A stretch of 64,000 nt of DNA from Neobacillus sp. OS1-2 (GCF_030915505.1 NZ_CP133265.1:3376001-3440000), one strand, 5' to 3'. Shown: positions 1-8,392, counted from the first letter of the stretch. Notes: generated by a model from the letters alone, not told the origin. Made by a program: numbers and translations.

Positions 1-271
1 ACAAACCGCAAATGTGCGCGCTTTCAATCCCAAGACCTTTTAAAAGTGTAATGATGTCATGAGCAAAATTTTTGATGGAGATTTCACCTGGTGATTGATA
101 CTCACCGTGTCCACGTAGATCCGGTATAATTAAATCGTATTGTTCAGCAAATTCAAATTGCTTCGACCAACCCTCTTTTACCTCTCCAAGACCATGAATA
201 AAAACTAATGGTTCACCAGCGCCAAACCGCAAATAAGGAATATCGGAGCATAACTTAAATAATTCTCCCAA
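1..271 (-). CDS. alpha/beta hydrolase, 3' end cut by window edge
   Basis: The first 90 codons of an alpha/beta-fold hydrolase on the minus strand; the rest lies outside the window. Start is a TTG (269-271) preceded by an AGGAGG-type ribosome binding site at 278-283. The visible part has the oxyanion-hole motif HGLGEVKEGW and the strand motif IIPDLRGHGE, and it stops just before the nucleophile elbow. It is strikingly similar along its length to the hydrolase at 23715-24497 inside the PHA region, so the two are paralogues. The substrate cannot be told from sequence; relatives are often labelled 3-oxoadipate enol-lactonase by homology only. It is divergent from desK. Confidence 0.85.
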   Translation of the reverse strand, partial: MGELFKLCSDIPYLRFGAGEPLVFIHGLGEVKEGWSKQFEFAEQYDLIIPDLRGHGEYQSPGEISIKNFAHDIITLLKGLGIESAHICGL

Positions 272-384
272 TGTGGATTCCTCCTAATGTTTTTATTAAC
301 ATATGTTGCCTAGATTTGCGAGGTGTAAACATTTATAATATTCTGATTAGTTAAGTATACCGAGACTATTATCATTTTATTACC

Positions 385-409
385 TTATATATGTAAATTA
401 CATATATAA
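385..409. promoter_or_regulatory. 25-bp near-perfect palindrome in the hydrolase/desK divergent region
   Basis: Arms TTATATATGTAA (385-396) and TTACATATATAA (398-409) flank a single A. The core TATGTAA-A-TTACATA has the 7-1-7 layout of Fur-family boxes but not their consensus bases. It lies 83 bp before the desK start. It is probably a protein-binding site; the regulator is unknown. Confidence 0.5.
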
Positions 410-492
410 AACAAGCGTGATTTTTTGAATGTGAAAGCATTGTACGGTAATATAGAGCTAGTAAGGTAATTTTTTGCAAATGAGGTCTCGTA

Positions 493-1629
493 ATGATTAA
501 AAGGTATTTCACTTTTGAAAAAAATAATGGCATTGCACCATATACATGGACGATTCTTTGCATATTACCTTTTTACTTTATATTTCAATCCCCTTCTACA
601 ATTGAAATAGTTGTTGGGATATTACTTACCTTGGTATTCTTTATCCTCTACCGGATTGCATTTATGTCAAAAGGCTGGCCAGTGTATCTATGGACGTTGA
701 TTCTCATTGGAATCTCCATCACAGCCTCAAGCCTTTTTAGCTATGTTTATTTTGCCTTTTTCTTGGCCTATTTTATCGGCAATATAAAAGAACGGATTCC
801 CTTTTTCACTTTATATTTCATTCATTTGATTAGTACTTCTGCTGCAATTAATTTTAACATCGTCGTTCATGAGAAATTATTCTTAACACAGCTCCCTTTT
901 GTTATTATCATTTGGATAAGTGTCATCCTCCTCCCGTTTAGCATCTATAATCGGAAAGAGCGGGGACAGTTAGAAGAAAAACTGGAAGATGCAAACAAAA
1001 GGATTTCAGAACTGATCAAAATTGAGGAGCGGAATCGCATTGCTCGTGACCTTCATGATACGCTTGGACAAAAACTGTCATTGATTGGTTTGAAGTCAGA
1101 TTTGGCGCGGAGATTGATTGTAAAGGATCCGGAGCAGGCGCGCCAAGAATTAAAGGATGTTCAACAAACTGCCCGGACAGCGTTAAGCGAAGTCAGAAAA
1201 ATGGTTTCTTCGATGCGAGGTATTCGCTTAAAAGATGAGATTCTTCGAGTAAAAGAAATCATCAAAGCGGCTCAGATCAATTTTGAATCTGAAGGCGATT
1301 TTAACTTGGCAAATGTGTCGCTTTTAACTGAGAATATATTAAGTATGTGTTTGAAAGAGGCCGTAAACAATGTGGTGAAACATAGTGAAGCTAATTCTTG
1401 TTTCATATCAATCGAGCAAACGTGGAAGGAAACTGTGATGACGATTCGTGACGACGGTGTCTTTAAGAATGAAACAGGGACTTTAGCTGAGGGTCATGGC
1501 CTAATTGGAATGAAGGAACGGCTGGAATTTATCAATGGCAATCTTAAGCTAGTTACAAAGGGCGGAACTACATTAATTATTAGCGTGCCCAATGATGTCA
1601 AACCATTAGAAAAGGAGGGACGTAAATGA
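493..1629 (+). CDS. desK: membrane-fluidity (cold-sensing) histidine kinase DesK
   Basis: A 378-residue sensor kinase closely matching B. subtilis DesK in length and along its sequence. Residues 15-150 are hydrophobic membrane segments that in DesK sense bilayer thickness. A coiled linker (155-180) follows. The HisKA_3 motif RIARDLHDTLGQK puts the phospho-accepting histidine at residue 188, as in B. subtilis. The C-terminal HATPase domain has the N-box (KEAVNNVVKH) and the G-box (GHGLIGM). The gene overlaps desR by 4 bp, so the two are translationally coupled. In B. subtilis the pair controls the fatty-acid desaturase des just upstream; here the upstream neighbour is a divergent hydrolase and no desaturase is present in the window. 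Confidence 0.95.
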   Translation: MIKRYFTFEKNNGIAPYTWTILCILPFYFIFQSPSTIEIVVGILLTLVFFILYRIAFMSKGWPVYLWTLILIGISITASSLFSYVYFAFFLAYFIGNIKERIPFFTLYFIHLISTSAAINFNIVVHEKLFLTQLPFVIIIWISVILLPFSIYNRKERGQLEEKLEDANKRISELIKIEERNRIARDLHDTLGQKLSLIGLKSDLARRLIVKDPEQARQELKDVQQTARTALSEVRKMVSSMRGIRLKDEILRVKEIIKAAQINFESEGDFNLANVSLLTENILSMCLKEAVNNVVKHSEANSCFISIEQTWKETVMTIRDDGVFKNETGTLAEGHGLIGMKERLEFINGNLKLVTKGGTTLIISVPNDVKPLEKEGRK

Positions 1630-2225
1630 TTAGAATCGTTATCGCTGAGGACCAGCAAATGCTTTTAGGTGCCTTTGGCTCACTGCTTAGTCTTGAAGAG
1701 GATATGGAGGTAATTGGAAAAGCCTCAAACGGCGAGGAAGCCGTAGCGTTAGTAAAGAAATTTCTGCCTGATGTTTGCATTATGGATATTGAAATGCCGG
1801 GTAAGAGTGGTCTTGAGGCGGCTGAAGAGGTTAAAGGATTAGGCTGTAAAGTAATCATTTTAACCACCTTCGCCCGAACTGGCTATTTTCAACGTGCGTT
1901 AAAGGCTGGTGTCAGTGGATATTTGTTGAAGGATAGTCCAAGTGAAGAGTTGGCGAGCTCCATTCGAAACGTAATGGCAGGTAGACGAATTTATGCACCC
2001 GAATTAATGGACGATGTGTACGGGGAGGAAAATCCGCTAACTGATCGGGAGAAAGAAGTGTTGGAGCTTGTAGCAGATGGAAAGAACACGAAAGAAATCG
2101 CTGAAGAGCTTAGCATTAAAACCGGAACTGTCCGTAACTATATTTCCATTATTTTAGACAAACTCGAAGTGAAAAATCGTATTGAGGCCATCACCCAATC
2201 AAAAGAAAAAGGATGGTTTAAATGA
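1626..2225 (+). CDS. desR: NarL-type response regulator DesR
   Basis: 199 residues, the same length as B. subtilis DesR and nearly identical in most blocks. The receiver domain (1-120) has acidic residues IAEDQQ, the phosphorylated Asp in VCIMDIEMPG and the Lys in GYLLKDS. The LuxR-type helix-turn-helix follows (LTDREKEVLELVADGKNTKEIA begins near 138), and the protein ends KEKGWFK as in DesR. It is expected to be phosphorylated by DesK on cooling or membrane ordering and to activate desaturase transcription. A hairpin terminator follows directly. Confidence 0.96.
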   Translation: MIRIVIAEDQQMLLGAFGSLLSLEEDMEVIGKASNGEEAVALVKKFLPDVCIMDIEMPGKSGLEAAEEVKGLGCKVIILTTFARTGYFQRALKAGVSGYLLKDSPSEELASSIRNVMAGRRIYAPELMDDVYGEENPLTDREKEVLELVADGKNTKEIAEELSIKTGTVRNYISIILDKLEVKNRIEAITQSKEKGWFK

Positions 2226-2232
2226 TACGCAG

Positions 2233-2267
2233 ACGGCAGCCGATCTTAAGAATCTGCTGCCGTTTTA
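2233..2267 (+). terminator. terminator after desKR
   Basis: Stem ACGGCAGC (2233-2240) pairs with GCTGCCGT (2256-2263), followed by TTTT. It overlaps the last codons of the convergent hydrolase and probably serves both strands. Confidence 0.75.
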
Positions 2268-3094
2268 AAAGTCCCTATAAAATTTTTAATATATTCGAAC
2301 ACCTCGTTGGGGCGTTCTTCCGGGAGAGCATGGCCGCTTTCTTTTAAAATGATCAATTCCGAATTGGATAAATCTTTGTTAAGTTGTTCCCCAACCTTTA
2401 GAGGCATCGATTTATCATGATCACCCCAAAGCAATAAGCAAGGGGTCTTAATTTGCCTAAGAATGTAGGCGGGCAGATCCCCCTCACGGTCACGAATCAT
2501 TCGTGTAAGTGCCACGAAAATTCCATCCTGTAAAAAGGGTTCTAAGTAGCCATTAATCATTTCATCATTAATAATGGAGTGGTTATAGAGGGTTTCCTGT
2601 AAGTTTTTCTTCACTCCCATGCGGGCAAACTTATATTTCACAAAAAGATGGAAATACGGTATATAACTAGAGATGATTAATGGCAATTTAAAGCGTTTCA
2701 GATAGGCTGAACTACAAAGAAGGATAGCTTTATCAGCGAGCTCTGGCATCATGTGAAGGATATTCAGGACAATTTGTCCGCCCATTGAATGACCAATAAA
2801 GGTCATTTTTTTTAATCCTAATGATTCGGTAAGGTTGATAACGGTTTGAGCGAGATTCTTATAGGAATATACATATTGATTGCATTTCGCACTTTTTCCA
2901 AATGGAGGAAGATCAATTGACAACACTTGATACTCTTTTTTTAATAGGGAGATCAAATGACGGAATGTGAAGGTGGATGAAAGAAAGCCATGCAATAAAA
3001 CTAACGTTTTTTCGGATGTTTGGTGTGGATAAAATTCATAATAGACATTAATGTTATTTACCTGTTGACTGCCGGTGAATACGTCCCGTTCCAT
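2246..3094 (-). CDS. alpha/beta hydrolase (YugF-like)
   Basis: A 282-residue alpha/beta hydrolase. Motifs seen in order: oxyanion region LVLLHGFLSS, nucleophile elbow GHSMGG (Ser near 102), the acid in LLWGDHDKSM and the catalytic His in ESGHALPEE. There is no signal peptide or membrane segment, so it is cytosolic. A well-spaced GGAGGAACC-type ribosome binding site precedes the ATG. It is convergent with desR and shares its terminator. The general fold and triad are clear; the substrate is not. It is less similar to the other two hydrolases in the window than they are to each other. Confidence 0.88.
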   Translation of the reverse strand: MERDVFTGSQQVNNINVYYEFYPHQTSEKTLVLLHGFLSSTFTFRHLISLLKKEYQVLSIDLPPFGKSAKCNQYVYSYKNLAQTVINLTESLGLKKMTFIGHSMGGQIVLNILHMMPELADKAILLCSSAYLKRFKLPLIISSYIPYFHLFVKYKFARMGVKKNLQETLYNHSIINDEMINGYLEPFLQDGIFVALTRMIRDREGDLPAYILRQIKTPCLLLWGDHDKSMPLKVGEQLNKDLSNSELIILKESGHALPEERPNEVFEYIKNFIGTFKTAADS

Positions 3095-3245
3095 TTATGG
3101 TTCCTCCTGTTCCCACATGAAAATAATTAAAATTACTATTCCCCATTTTTTATTCTTCCATCATAAAGCAAAAAATAAAAATAAAATATTTGAATTTTTA
3201 GATAATTAAATGTATAATGAAAAAAAGCTCAAGGAGTTGATTTCC

Positions 3246-3440
3246 ATGGAAAAGAAATTACTAAATTCACCCCAACATTCGGAAGAGTATACAGATGCTG
3301 CAGTTGCTGAGATGTTCTTAAACAATGTCCTGCTTGAATTTAAGAAGGAAAAGATCCGTAAGGAAATCGACCAAACATTACAGGATGGCAACAAAGATTT
3401 GTTTCTTAAACTATCAGAGGAATTAAAGAAAATTTCGTAA
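3246..3440 (+). CDS. small IDEAL-domain protein
   Basis: 64 residues from the ATG at 3246, chosen because AAGGAG lies 9 bases upstream; an in-frame ATG at 3210 lacks such a site. The C-terminal half (AEMFLNNVLLEFKKEK ... IDQTLQDGNKDLFLKLSEELK) resembles the short helical IDEAL domain found at the ends of several Bacillus proteins (YpiB, ComK family). No catalytic residues are expected. The function of free-standing IDEAL proteins is not established; a protein-protein contact role is likely. Confidence 0.7.
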   Translation: MEKKLLNSPQHSEEYTDAAVAEMFLNNVLLEFKKEKIRKEIDQTLQDGNKDLFLKLSEELKKIS

Positions 3441-3471
3441 CTCCATTACTAACGAACCTATTTCTATTAAA

Positions 3472-3504
3472 AAGAATCCCCAATCCTTTGGACTGGGGAT
3501 TCTT
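3472..3504 (+). terminator. hairpin after the IDEAL gene
   Basis: AAGAATCCCCA (3472-3482) pairs with TGGGGATTCTT (3494-3504). No long T run follows, so it may work with the second hairpin downstream. Confidence 0.55.
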
Positions 3505-3541
3505 GGCCGTTCCAGCTGCTGAACATAATTGTAACTATTTT

Positions 3542-3573
3542 AAACCGTTTGGGGGCCCATTACGGTTTTTTTT
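3542..3573 (+). terminator. second hairpin with T tract
   Basis: AAACCG (3542-3547) pairs with CGGTTT (3563-3568), followed by a run of T to 3573. It forms a tandem terminator with 3472-3504. Confidence 0.55.
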
Positions 3574-3776
3574 ATTAAAAAAATGAAGAAGGTATAAGCT
3601 ATTGAAAAGAGTAATGATTGAAGAATAGTAAAATGTTCAATATTTAGCCATAATTAATTACAATCTTATTATTGTTAATACATTTTATTACCGTTATCAT
3701 TGTTTAGATAGTGTAAATAGAATGAAAGAAATGTACGGGGCTAAATGGAGCCATTTGTGTTTGGGGGTGTTATGAA
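3574..3776. other. AT-rich intergenic region before ycnJ
   Basis: About 200 bp holding the ycnJ promoter region. In B. subtilis the repressor gene ycnK precedes ycnJ; no such gene fits here. No repeat or RNA structure was recognised. Confidence 0.4.
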
Positions 3777-5423
3777 TTGTATTATAAAAGTAAATTTTGC
3801 ATGTTTATGGTAATTGTGTCCCTTTTCCTGTTTTTATTTCCGTCTATTTTTTCTGCCCACGCTTACATTAAGAAATCGACGCCAATAGAAAACCAAATGC
3901 TTGAACAAGCACCAAAAGAAATAACGATTCAATTTGATGAAACCGTCCAGCCAGCCTTTAATTCGATTAAAGTGTTTGATTCGGATGGGAACAGGGTTGA
4001 CAAAAAAGATGGGAAGATTGACCCAAAACAGCCGTCCATACTAAAAAGCGGGTTAAAGAAAAATCTTCCTGAAGGTACTTATCGAATAAAATGGAAGGTT
4101 GTTTCAAGTGACGGCCATCCTGTTGAGGGAGTTATCCCTTTTCAAATCGGAACTAAAGATCAAGGCTCAGCTAATATACATAAAAAATCAACCGGCTACA
4201 CACCGAAAGCAGATCTTATTATTATCCGCTGGGTGCAATATCTAAGTAATGCATGCTATGTTGGGCTCCTGTTTTTTTACATAGTGATTTTGCCGAAGGA
4301 ATATCGGATAAATGGATCTACTGATAAACTGTTCCTAAGATTGTTAAGTTCGAGTTTGGTACTCTTATTCCTTAGTATCCTGCTCAGTTTGCCATTGCAA
4401 GCAACCATTGAATCTGGTTTCCCATGGAGCGAAGTGTTTAGCTTTCAAACATTCGAAAATATGTTGATGAACACAAACTTTGGCCAAACATGGATTTACC
4501 AGGTTGCTATCCTTTTGACATTGGCCCTCATAACATCATTTATCGGAATGGCAGAAAGCACGAAAAGGATTCTTCTATGGGTCTGTCTAGCTTTAGCCAC
4601 GGCATTGCTTCTAACAAAGGCGCTAACAAGCCATGCAGCGGCCCATGCCAACCAATTATTAACGATATCTATGGATTTTCTTCATTTACTGGCAGCATCA
4701 ATTTGGATAGGAAGTTTAATTGGATTTGTAGTACTATTTTCATGGTGTAAAAACGAAAAAACGAAACAAGAATATTTACAAATGATGAAAGGTTTCTCTA
4801 AGTGGGGAATTATTCTCGTTCTTCTTTTAACCTTTACGGGGGTGTTTGGCAGCCTATTATATATCCCAAATCCTTCTTCACTTATTCAAACAACTTATGG
4901 GAAAGTGTTAACTAGTAAGGTTACACTGTTTTTGTTAATGCTGATACTTGCAGGCGTAAATTTTATAAAGGGAAAAGGAAAAAAAGAAAAGGGACTTTTT
5001 GCTTCCTTATGGGGCGAACTTTCCATTGGGGTGATCATCCTGATTCTATCTGTCGTTCTAACCAATTTGCCTACAGCGATACAATCTCCAGGGCCATATA
5101 AGGAAACCAAAACAGTTCAGGGCAACCAAGTGACTTTAAGGGTAACCCCTAATACTATTGGAGAAAATCTATATGAACTTACGCTAAAAGATCAGCAAGG
5201 GGAGCCCATCAAGGATATTGAACAATTACACTTAACTTTTTCCATGACTGAAATGGATATGGGAAAGGAAACAGTCATTCTAAAAAAGGTTTCCGATGAT
5301 AGGTTCGAGGTGCAAGGTTTGCATTTTATCATGGCAGGTGAATGGAATGTACATGTTCACATTTTGACGAAGTCGTTGGAAAGCATTGATACAGATTTTC
5401 ACGTTTTAGTCGGAAGTCAATAA
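3777..5423 (+). CDS. ycnJ: copper-uptake-type CopC/CopD fusion protein YcnJ
   Basis: A 548-residue membrane protein matching YcnJ (about 540 residues) in domain order. A signal peptide ends at FSA, leaving His28 as the mature N-terminus, as expected for a CopC copper site. A CopC beta-sandwich (28-125, with GHPVEG) follows, then about eight membrane helices of the CopD domain (145-435), then a C-terminal extracytoplasmic YtkA/FixH-like beta domain (450-548). It begins with TTG after GGGGGTG; an ATG at 3772 is out of frame and an in-frame ATG at 3801 is the alternative start. YcnJ is implicated in copper acquisition in B. subtilis. It pairs with ycnI 19 bp downstream; the repressor ycnK is not adjacent. 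Confidence 0.9.
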   Translation: MYYKSKFCMFMVIVSLFLFLFPSIFSAHAYIKKSTPIENQMLEQAPKEITIQFDETVQPAFNSIKVFDSDGNRVDKKDGKIDPKQPSILKSGLKKNLPEGTYRIKWKVVSSDGHPVEGVIPFQIGTKDQGSANIHKKSTGYTPKADLIIIRWVQYLSNACYVGLLFFYIVILPKEYRINGSTDKLFLRLLSSSLVLLFLSILLSLPLQATIESGFPWSEVFSFQTFENMLMNTNFGQTWIYQVAILLTLALITSFIGMAESTKRILLWVCLALATALLLTKALTSHAAAHANQLLTISMDFLHLLAASIWIGSLIGFVVLFSWCKNEKTKQEYLQMMKGFSKWGIILVLLLTFTGVFGSLLYIPNPSSLIQTTYGKVLTSKVTLFLLMLILAGVNFIKGKGKKEKGLFASLWGELSIGVIILILSVVLTNLPTAIQSPGPYKETKTVQGNQVTLRVTPNTIGENLYELTLKDQQGEPIKDIEQLHLTFSMTEMDMGKETVILKKVSDDRFEVQGLHFIMAGEWNVHVHILTKSLESIDTDFHVLVGSQ

Positions 5424-5442
5424 AAGAATTGGAGGAATCATT

Positions 5443-6093
5443 ATGAAAAAAACGATTTTAAAAATATCCAAGTTACTCATTCCAGCAGTTATTAGTTTAT
5501 TTTTCTTTACCAGTATGGCAAGTGCTCATGTGACAGTAGTTCCAAAAACATCGGCAACCGGTGCATGGGAAACCTATACTTTAAAGGTTCCAGTTGAAAA
5601 AGATGTTGCCACAACTAAAGTAACAGTTAAGGCTCCTGAAGGCGTAGAAATTATGTCCTACCAACCAGTTCCAGGGTGGACATATACAGCTGAAAAAGAT
5701 GCAAGTGGAAAAGTAAAAACCTTCACATTTGAAGCAACTGGTGAGGGGATCCAAGCCGGGCAATTTCAACAATTTGTGTTTGTAGCAAAAAACCCTGAAA
5801 AGGCTTCTAAAGCAGCATGGGATGCATTTCAGTATTACAAAGATGGCAGCATTGTAGAGTGGACAGGTGACGAAAAATCGGAGTCACCACATTCGATTAC
5901 GGATATTGTGACGGCAACTTCAACAGATCACCATGATTCAGCGACAACAGAACATGCAGAAAAAACAGATAAGGCGCCAACCGCTGACACTGAGAATGAG
6001 GATGAAACATCCGATTCTCTTCCACTTATCTTATCTGGTGCCGCTGCGTTACTTTCACTTATAGCACTTGTACTTGCTATTCGAAAAAAATAA
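5443..6093 (+). CDS. ycnI: YcnI, DUF1775 copper-binding membrane-anchored protein
   Basis: 216 residues: a signal peptide (1-28, ending ASA), a DUF1775 domain starting HVTVVPKTSATGAWETY, an acidic Thr-rich linker (165-188) and a C-terminal membrane anchor (LPLILSGAAALLSLIALVLA) ending RKK. In YcnI the N-terminal His of the mature protein binds Cu(II) together with a conserved Trp and Glu; His29 and Trp42 sit in the matching places. It faces the outside of the cell membrane and probably chaperones copper for YcnJ. A terminator follows. Confidence 0.9.
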   Translation: MKKTILKISKLLIPAVISLFFFTSMASAHVTVVPKTSATGAWETYTLKVPVEKDVATTKVTVKAPEGVEIMSYQPVPGWTYTAEKDASGKVKTFTFEATGEGIQAGQFQQFVFVAKNPEKASKAAWDAFQYYKDGSIVEWTGDEKSESPHSITDIVTATSTDHHDSATTEHAEKTDKAPTADTENEDETSDSLPLILSGAAALLSLIALVLAIRKK

Positions 6094-6099
6094 CAAAGA

Positions 6100-6131
6100 A
6101 ACAGGAGAAGCCTTGTGCTCTCCTGTTTTAT
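6100..6131 (+). terminator. terminator after ycnJI
   Basis: AACAGGAGA (6100-6108) pairs with TCTCCTGTT (6119-6127), followed by TTTA. Good stem; it ends the copper operon. Confidence 0.8.
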
Positions 6132-6403
6132 TTATATATTAGGGGAAATATACCAAATTCCGCTCCCAATCTAATAAACTCTCGACTATCATTTCATAAA
6201 CAGTAAATTCTGTACTAAGTAAAAATAAGTTCTTCCTAGTATACGCTTTTATTAGGAATCGTATCTAAGCCCCAGGTCTTAGTTGAAAATAAAACTTGAG
6301 ATTGTTCCCAATATAATAGATGCCATTTAGACTATTTATAGGGAAGATTAGGTGATTTACATTCTCCTCCCAATTGAAAATGAGTTTGTTGGAGGTATTA
6401 AAT
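6132..6403. other. intergenic region, no gene seen
   Basis: About 270 bp of AT-rich sequence between the copper operon and the papain-like gene. Only a weak 6-bp hairpin near 6232-6258 was noticed. It probably holds the promoter of the next gene. Confidence 0.35.
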
Positions 6404-6970
6404 ATGGAGCGGAAAATATATGTCCTTTTAACTGATACTGGTACAATTTTTACAAGAATAATAAAGTTTTATACGAAGAAGCCCCACAATCACGCATCCA
6501 TTGTGGTAGATGACCATTTTAACAAGGTTTATAGTTTTGGCAGAAGGAATCCGAGGAATCCTTTCATGGCCGGATTCGTACAGGAGAATATTCGAGGTGG
6601 TTTATTTAGAAATGCCGATTGTGCTATTTATTGTGTTACGCTCACAGATACCCAATTTGAAAAAATAATTGCTAAAATAAGAGAAATGGAGGAGCATAAG
6701 AGTAATTACAGATACAATCTTATCGGTTTAATTGCAGTAATGCTAAATAGGGAGATTGACCGCAAGAATGCCTTCTTTTGCTCCCACTTTGTTGCGACCC
6801 TTCTTGAGGAATCAGGTATTCCAATAAAAAATCAAAAACCGCTTTCCCTTGTAACCCCACATGATATTAAGGAATCAGCCTCTCTAAAATTAATTTACGA
6901 AGGGAAGCTATCAAGTTACGTTCAAAATTATTATCAACAATATGGTCACGATAGAGTGGAAGTCATTTAA
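6404..6970 (+). CDS. permuted papain-like (YiiX/NlpC-P60 superfamily) protein
   Basis: 188 residues from the ATG at 6404, chosen for the TTGGAGG site 7 bases upstream; in-frame upstream codons lack one. Motifs fit the permuted papain-like fold: a His in KPHNHASIVVD near the N-terminus and a Cys in NAFFCSHFVATLLEESG in the second half, the usual His-before-Cys order of YaeF/YiiX-type proteins. No signal peptide or membrane helix is present, so it is cytosolic. The substrate is unknown; relatives act on amide or thioester bonds. It stands alone between the copper operon and a convergent gene. Confidence 0.7.
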   Translation: MERKIYVLLTDTGTIFTRIIKFYTKKPHNHASIVVDDHFNKVYSFGRRNPRNPFMAGFVQENIRGGLFRNADCAIYCVTLTDTQFEKIIAKIREMEEHKSNYRYNLIGLIAVMLNREIDRKNAFFCSHFVATLLEESGIPIKNQKPLSLVTPHDIKESASLKLIYEGKLSSYVQNYYQQYGHDRVEVI

Positions 6971-6977
6971 GGAGATA

Positions 6978-7004
6978 CCCCTGTTTTTACTGAGATAGCA
7001 GGGG
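6978..7004. terminator. short GC hairpin between convergent genes
   Basis: CCCCTG (6978-6983) pairs with CAGGGG (6999-7004). Short stem without a clear T tract; weak candidate terminator. Confidence 0.35.
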
Positions 7005-7018
7005 CATTACATTGATTA

Positions 7019-7654
7019 TCAAGCAATTCTTTCTTGCGTCTCGCCTTTTTTCACTTTGACTTTTTCCACAAACACTTTAAACAGCATTAAAGAGCGTTGA
7101 AAAACCGGGCTTTGTATAAAGGTATAAAGGAATGTAGCGATAAACACCGGACCGCCTAATAAGAACCCAATAACTAGGACGAAACTTTCAACGATCATAC
7201 GAGCTTGGCTTACTGACAAGCTAGTTTTATCAGAGATCGAGAGCATAAAGCCATCCCGTGGACCGGCACCAATCCCTGCTGCTACATACATCCCGCCACC
7301 GATACCCGTGATGACCACTCCCGAAAGGAGAATCAGATAATCGAGCCATGTATTTGTTGCTTTGGGGAGAATATCTAGCCAAAGAAAAAAGTCCATAATG
7401 GGACCAATACACAGTGCATTTAAAATGGTTCCCAAACTTATATAGTTGCGGGCCACAAAAAAGGAAATGATGATTAGGACGAGCCCGCATATCACGCCCC
7501 ATGTTCCAATGGTTAATCCAAAATGCTGGTAAAGTGCCACATTTAGGACTTCCCAAGGGTGCAGTCCTACATATTTGACCTTAACTGCGATGGCATTACC
7601 TAGGCCAAAAAAGGTTAGCCCCAAAAAGAATAAACAGTACTGAAAGAGTTTCAA
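7019..7654 (-). CDS. YczE/YyaS/YitT-type integral membrane protein
   Basis: 211 residues with about five membrane helices; the glycine-rich central part (GIGGGMYVAAGIGAGPRDG) is typical of the YczE/YyaS/YitT family. B. subtilis YczE has been linked to surfactin production, but no peptide synthetase is in this window. The C-terminus is basic (VEKVKVKKGETQER), which would place it inside the cell. The transported compound or partner is unknown. Confidence 0.8.
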   Translation of the reverse strand: MKLFQYCLFFLGLTFFGLGNAIAVKVKYVGLHPWEVLNVALYQHFGLTIGTWGVICGLVLIIISFFVARNYISLGTILNALCIGPIMDFFLWLDILPKATNTWLDYLILLSGVVITGIGGGMYVAAGIGAGPRDGFMLSISDKTSLSVSQARMIVESFVLVIGFLLGGPVFIATFLYTFIQSPVFQRSLMLFKVFVEKVKVKKGETQERIA

Positions 7655-7839
7655 CCGGATGTTCCCCCAATAATTCTAATGACTTTTCTGAATATTAAAA
7701 CCTATCTACATATATTAAAATGTACTGTCACATTTTTCAATAGTTAATTTGAATTATGGCTAAGAATAAATAAGAAGTAACGTTATGAAAAATGAAGTTG
7801 GTTTCTTCTATAAACAAAAAATTCAACATATATTTTAAA

Positions 7840-7869
7840 AAAAGACCTTCAGTCGTATGAAGGTCTTTT
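7840..7869. terminator. terminator-like hairpin just upstream of the SRPBCC gene
   Basis: AAAAGACCTTC (7840-7850) pairs perfectly with GAAGGTCTTTT (7859-7869), loop AGTCGTAT. It has A and T runs on both sides and sits 28 bp before the start codon, so it could act as an attenuator or as the end of an unseen transcript. Confidence 0.5.
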
Positions 7870-7897
7870 ACTTTGACAATGAAAGAGGGATACACTG

Positions 7898-8346
7898 ATG
7901 CCAAGTGAAGTGCAACATGTAGAATTAAATATCCCAATTGAGGTAATTTGGGATTTTATTAGAGACGAAAATAATTGGGCGCCACTTGTCCCTGGGTATA
8001 TTCAACATGAAAAAATGAATGAGCGTCAAATCAGTTGGGAATTTAAAAGCGACCTTGTTGTCATGAAAAAAAGGTTACGCTCATTATTGATATTAAAGAG
8101 TGGAACGAGCCGAGTAAGGTGAGCTTTGAATTAAAACGGAAGAACGAAAAGTATATTGGTGAAGGGTATTTTGAAGCAAAAGCCATAAATAGAAATAAAA
8201 CGCGAGTAACTGGGTTTCTCGAAATCAATGCAACAGGGCCAATGGGGACATTAGCAAATACCCTTTTTAAAAAAGCAGTTCAAATAACGGATGAAGAAAT
8301 GACAGTTGCTATCTCTTCAAAGCTTGAAGAATTCACTAGAAAATAA
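7898..8346 (+). pseudogene. SRPBCC (CoxG/START-like) gene broken by a one-base frameshift
   Basis: Two reading frames together make one SRPBCC-fold protein of about 149 residues. 7898-8122 encodes the N-terminal half (MPSEVQHVELNIPIEVIWDF...), and from about 8072 the -1 frame encodes the rest (KVTLIIDIKEWNEPSKVSFE ... LEEFTRK, ending 8346). The break is an A7 run at 8066-8072 after ATG; eight A residues would restore a single frame. The sequence fits the A AAA AAG type of slippery site, so -1 frameshifting or polymerase slippage could still give full-length product. A sequencing error or a true null allele are simpler explanations. Such proteins bind hydrophobic ligands; the target is unknown. 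Confidence 0.75.
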
Positions 8347-8354
8347 AACGTAAA

Positions 8355-8392
8355 GTCGCAAACCCTAATAAACAAGGGTTGCGGCTTTTTTT
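8355..8392 (+). terminator. terminator after the SRPBCC gene
   Basis: GTCGCAAACCCT (8355-8366) pairs with AGGGTTGCGGC (8375-8385) with one bulged A, followed by seven T. Confidence 0.8.

Noticed and set aside
372-563. Minus-strand frame overlapping the desK start
   Set aside because: It runs antisense through the desK promoter and N-terminus, has no ribosome binding site and looks like random hydrophobic sequence.
7230-7556. Second minus-strand frame inside the YczE-type gene
   Set aside because: Shadow of the real gene in another frame; odd Cys/His/Trp-rich composition.
7737-7937. Minus-strand frame across the SRPBCC start
   Set aside because: Runs through the terminator-like hairpin and has no site; better explained as noncoding.
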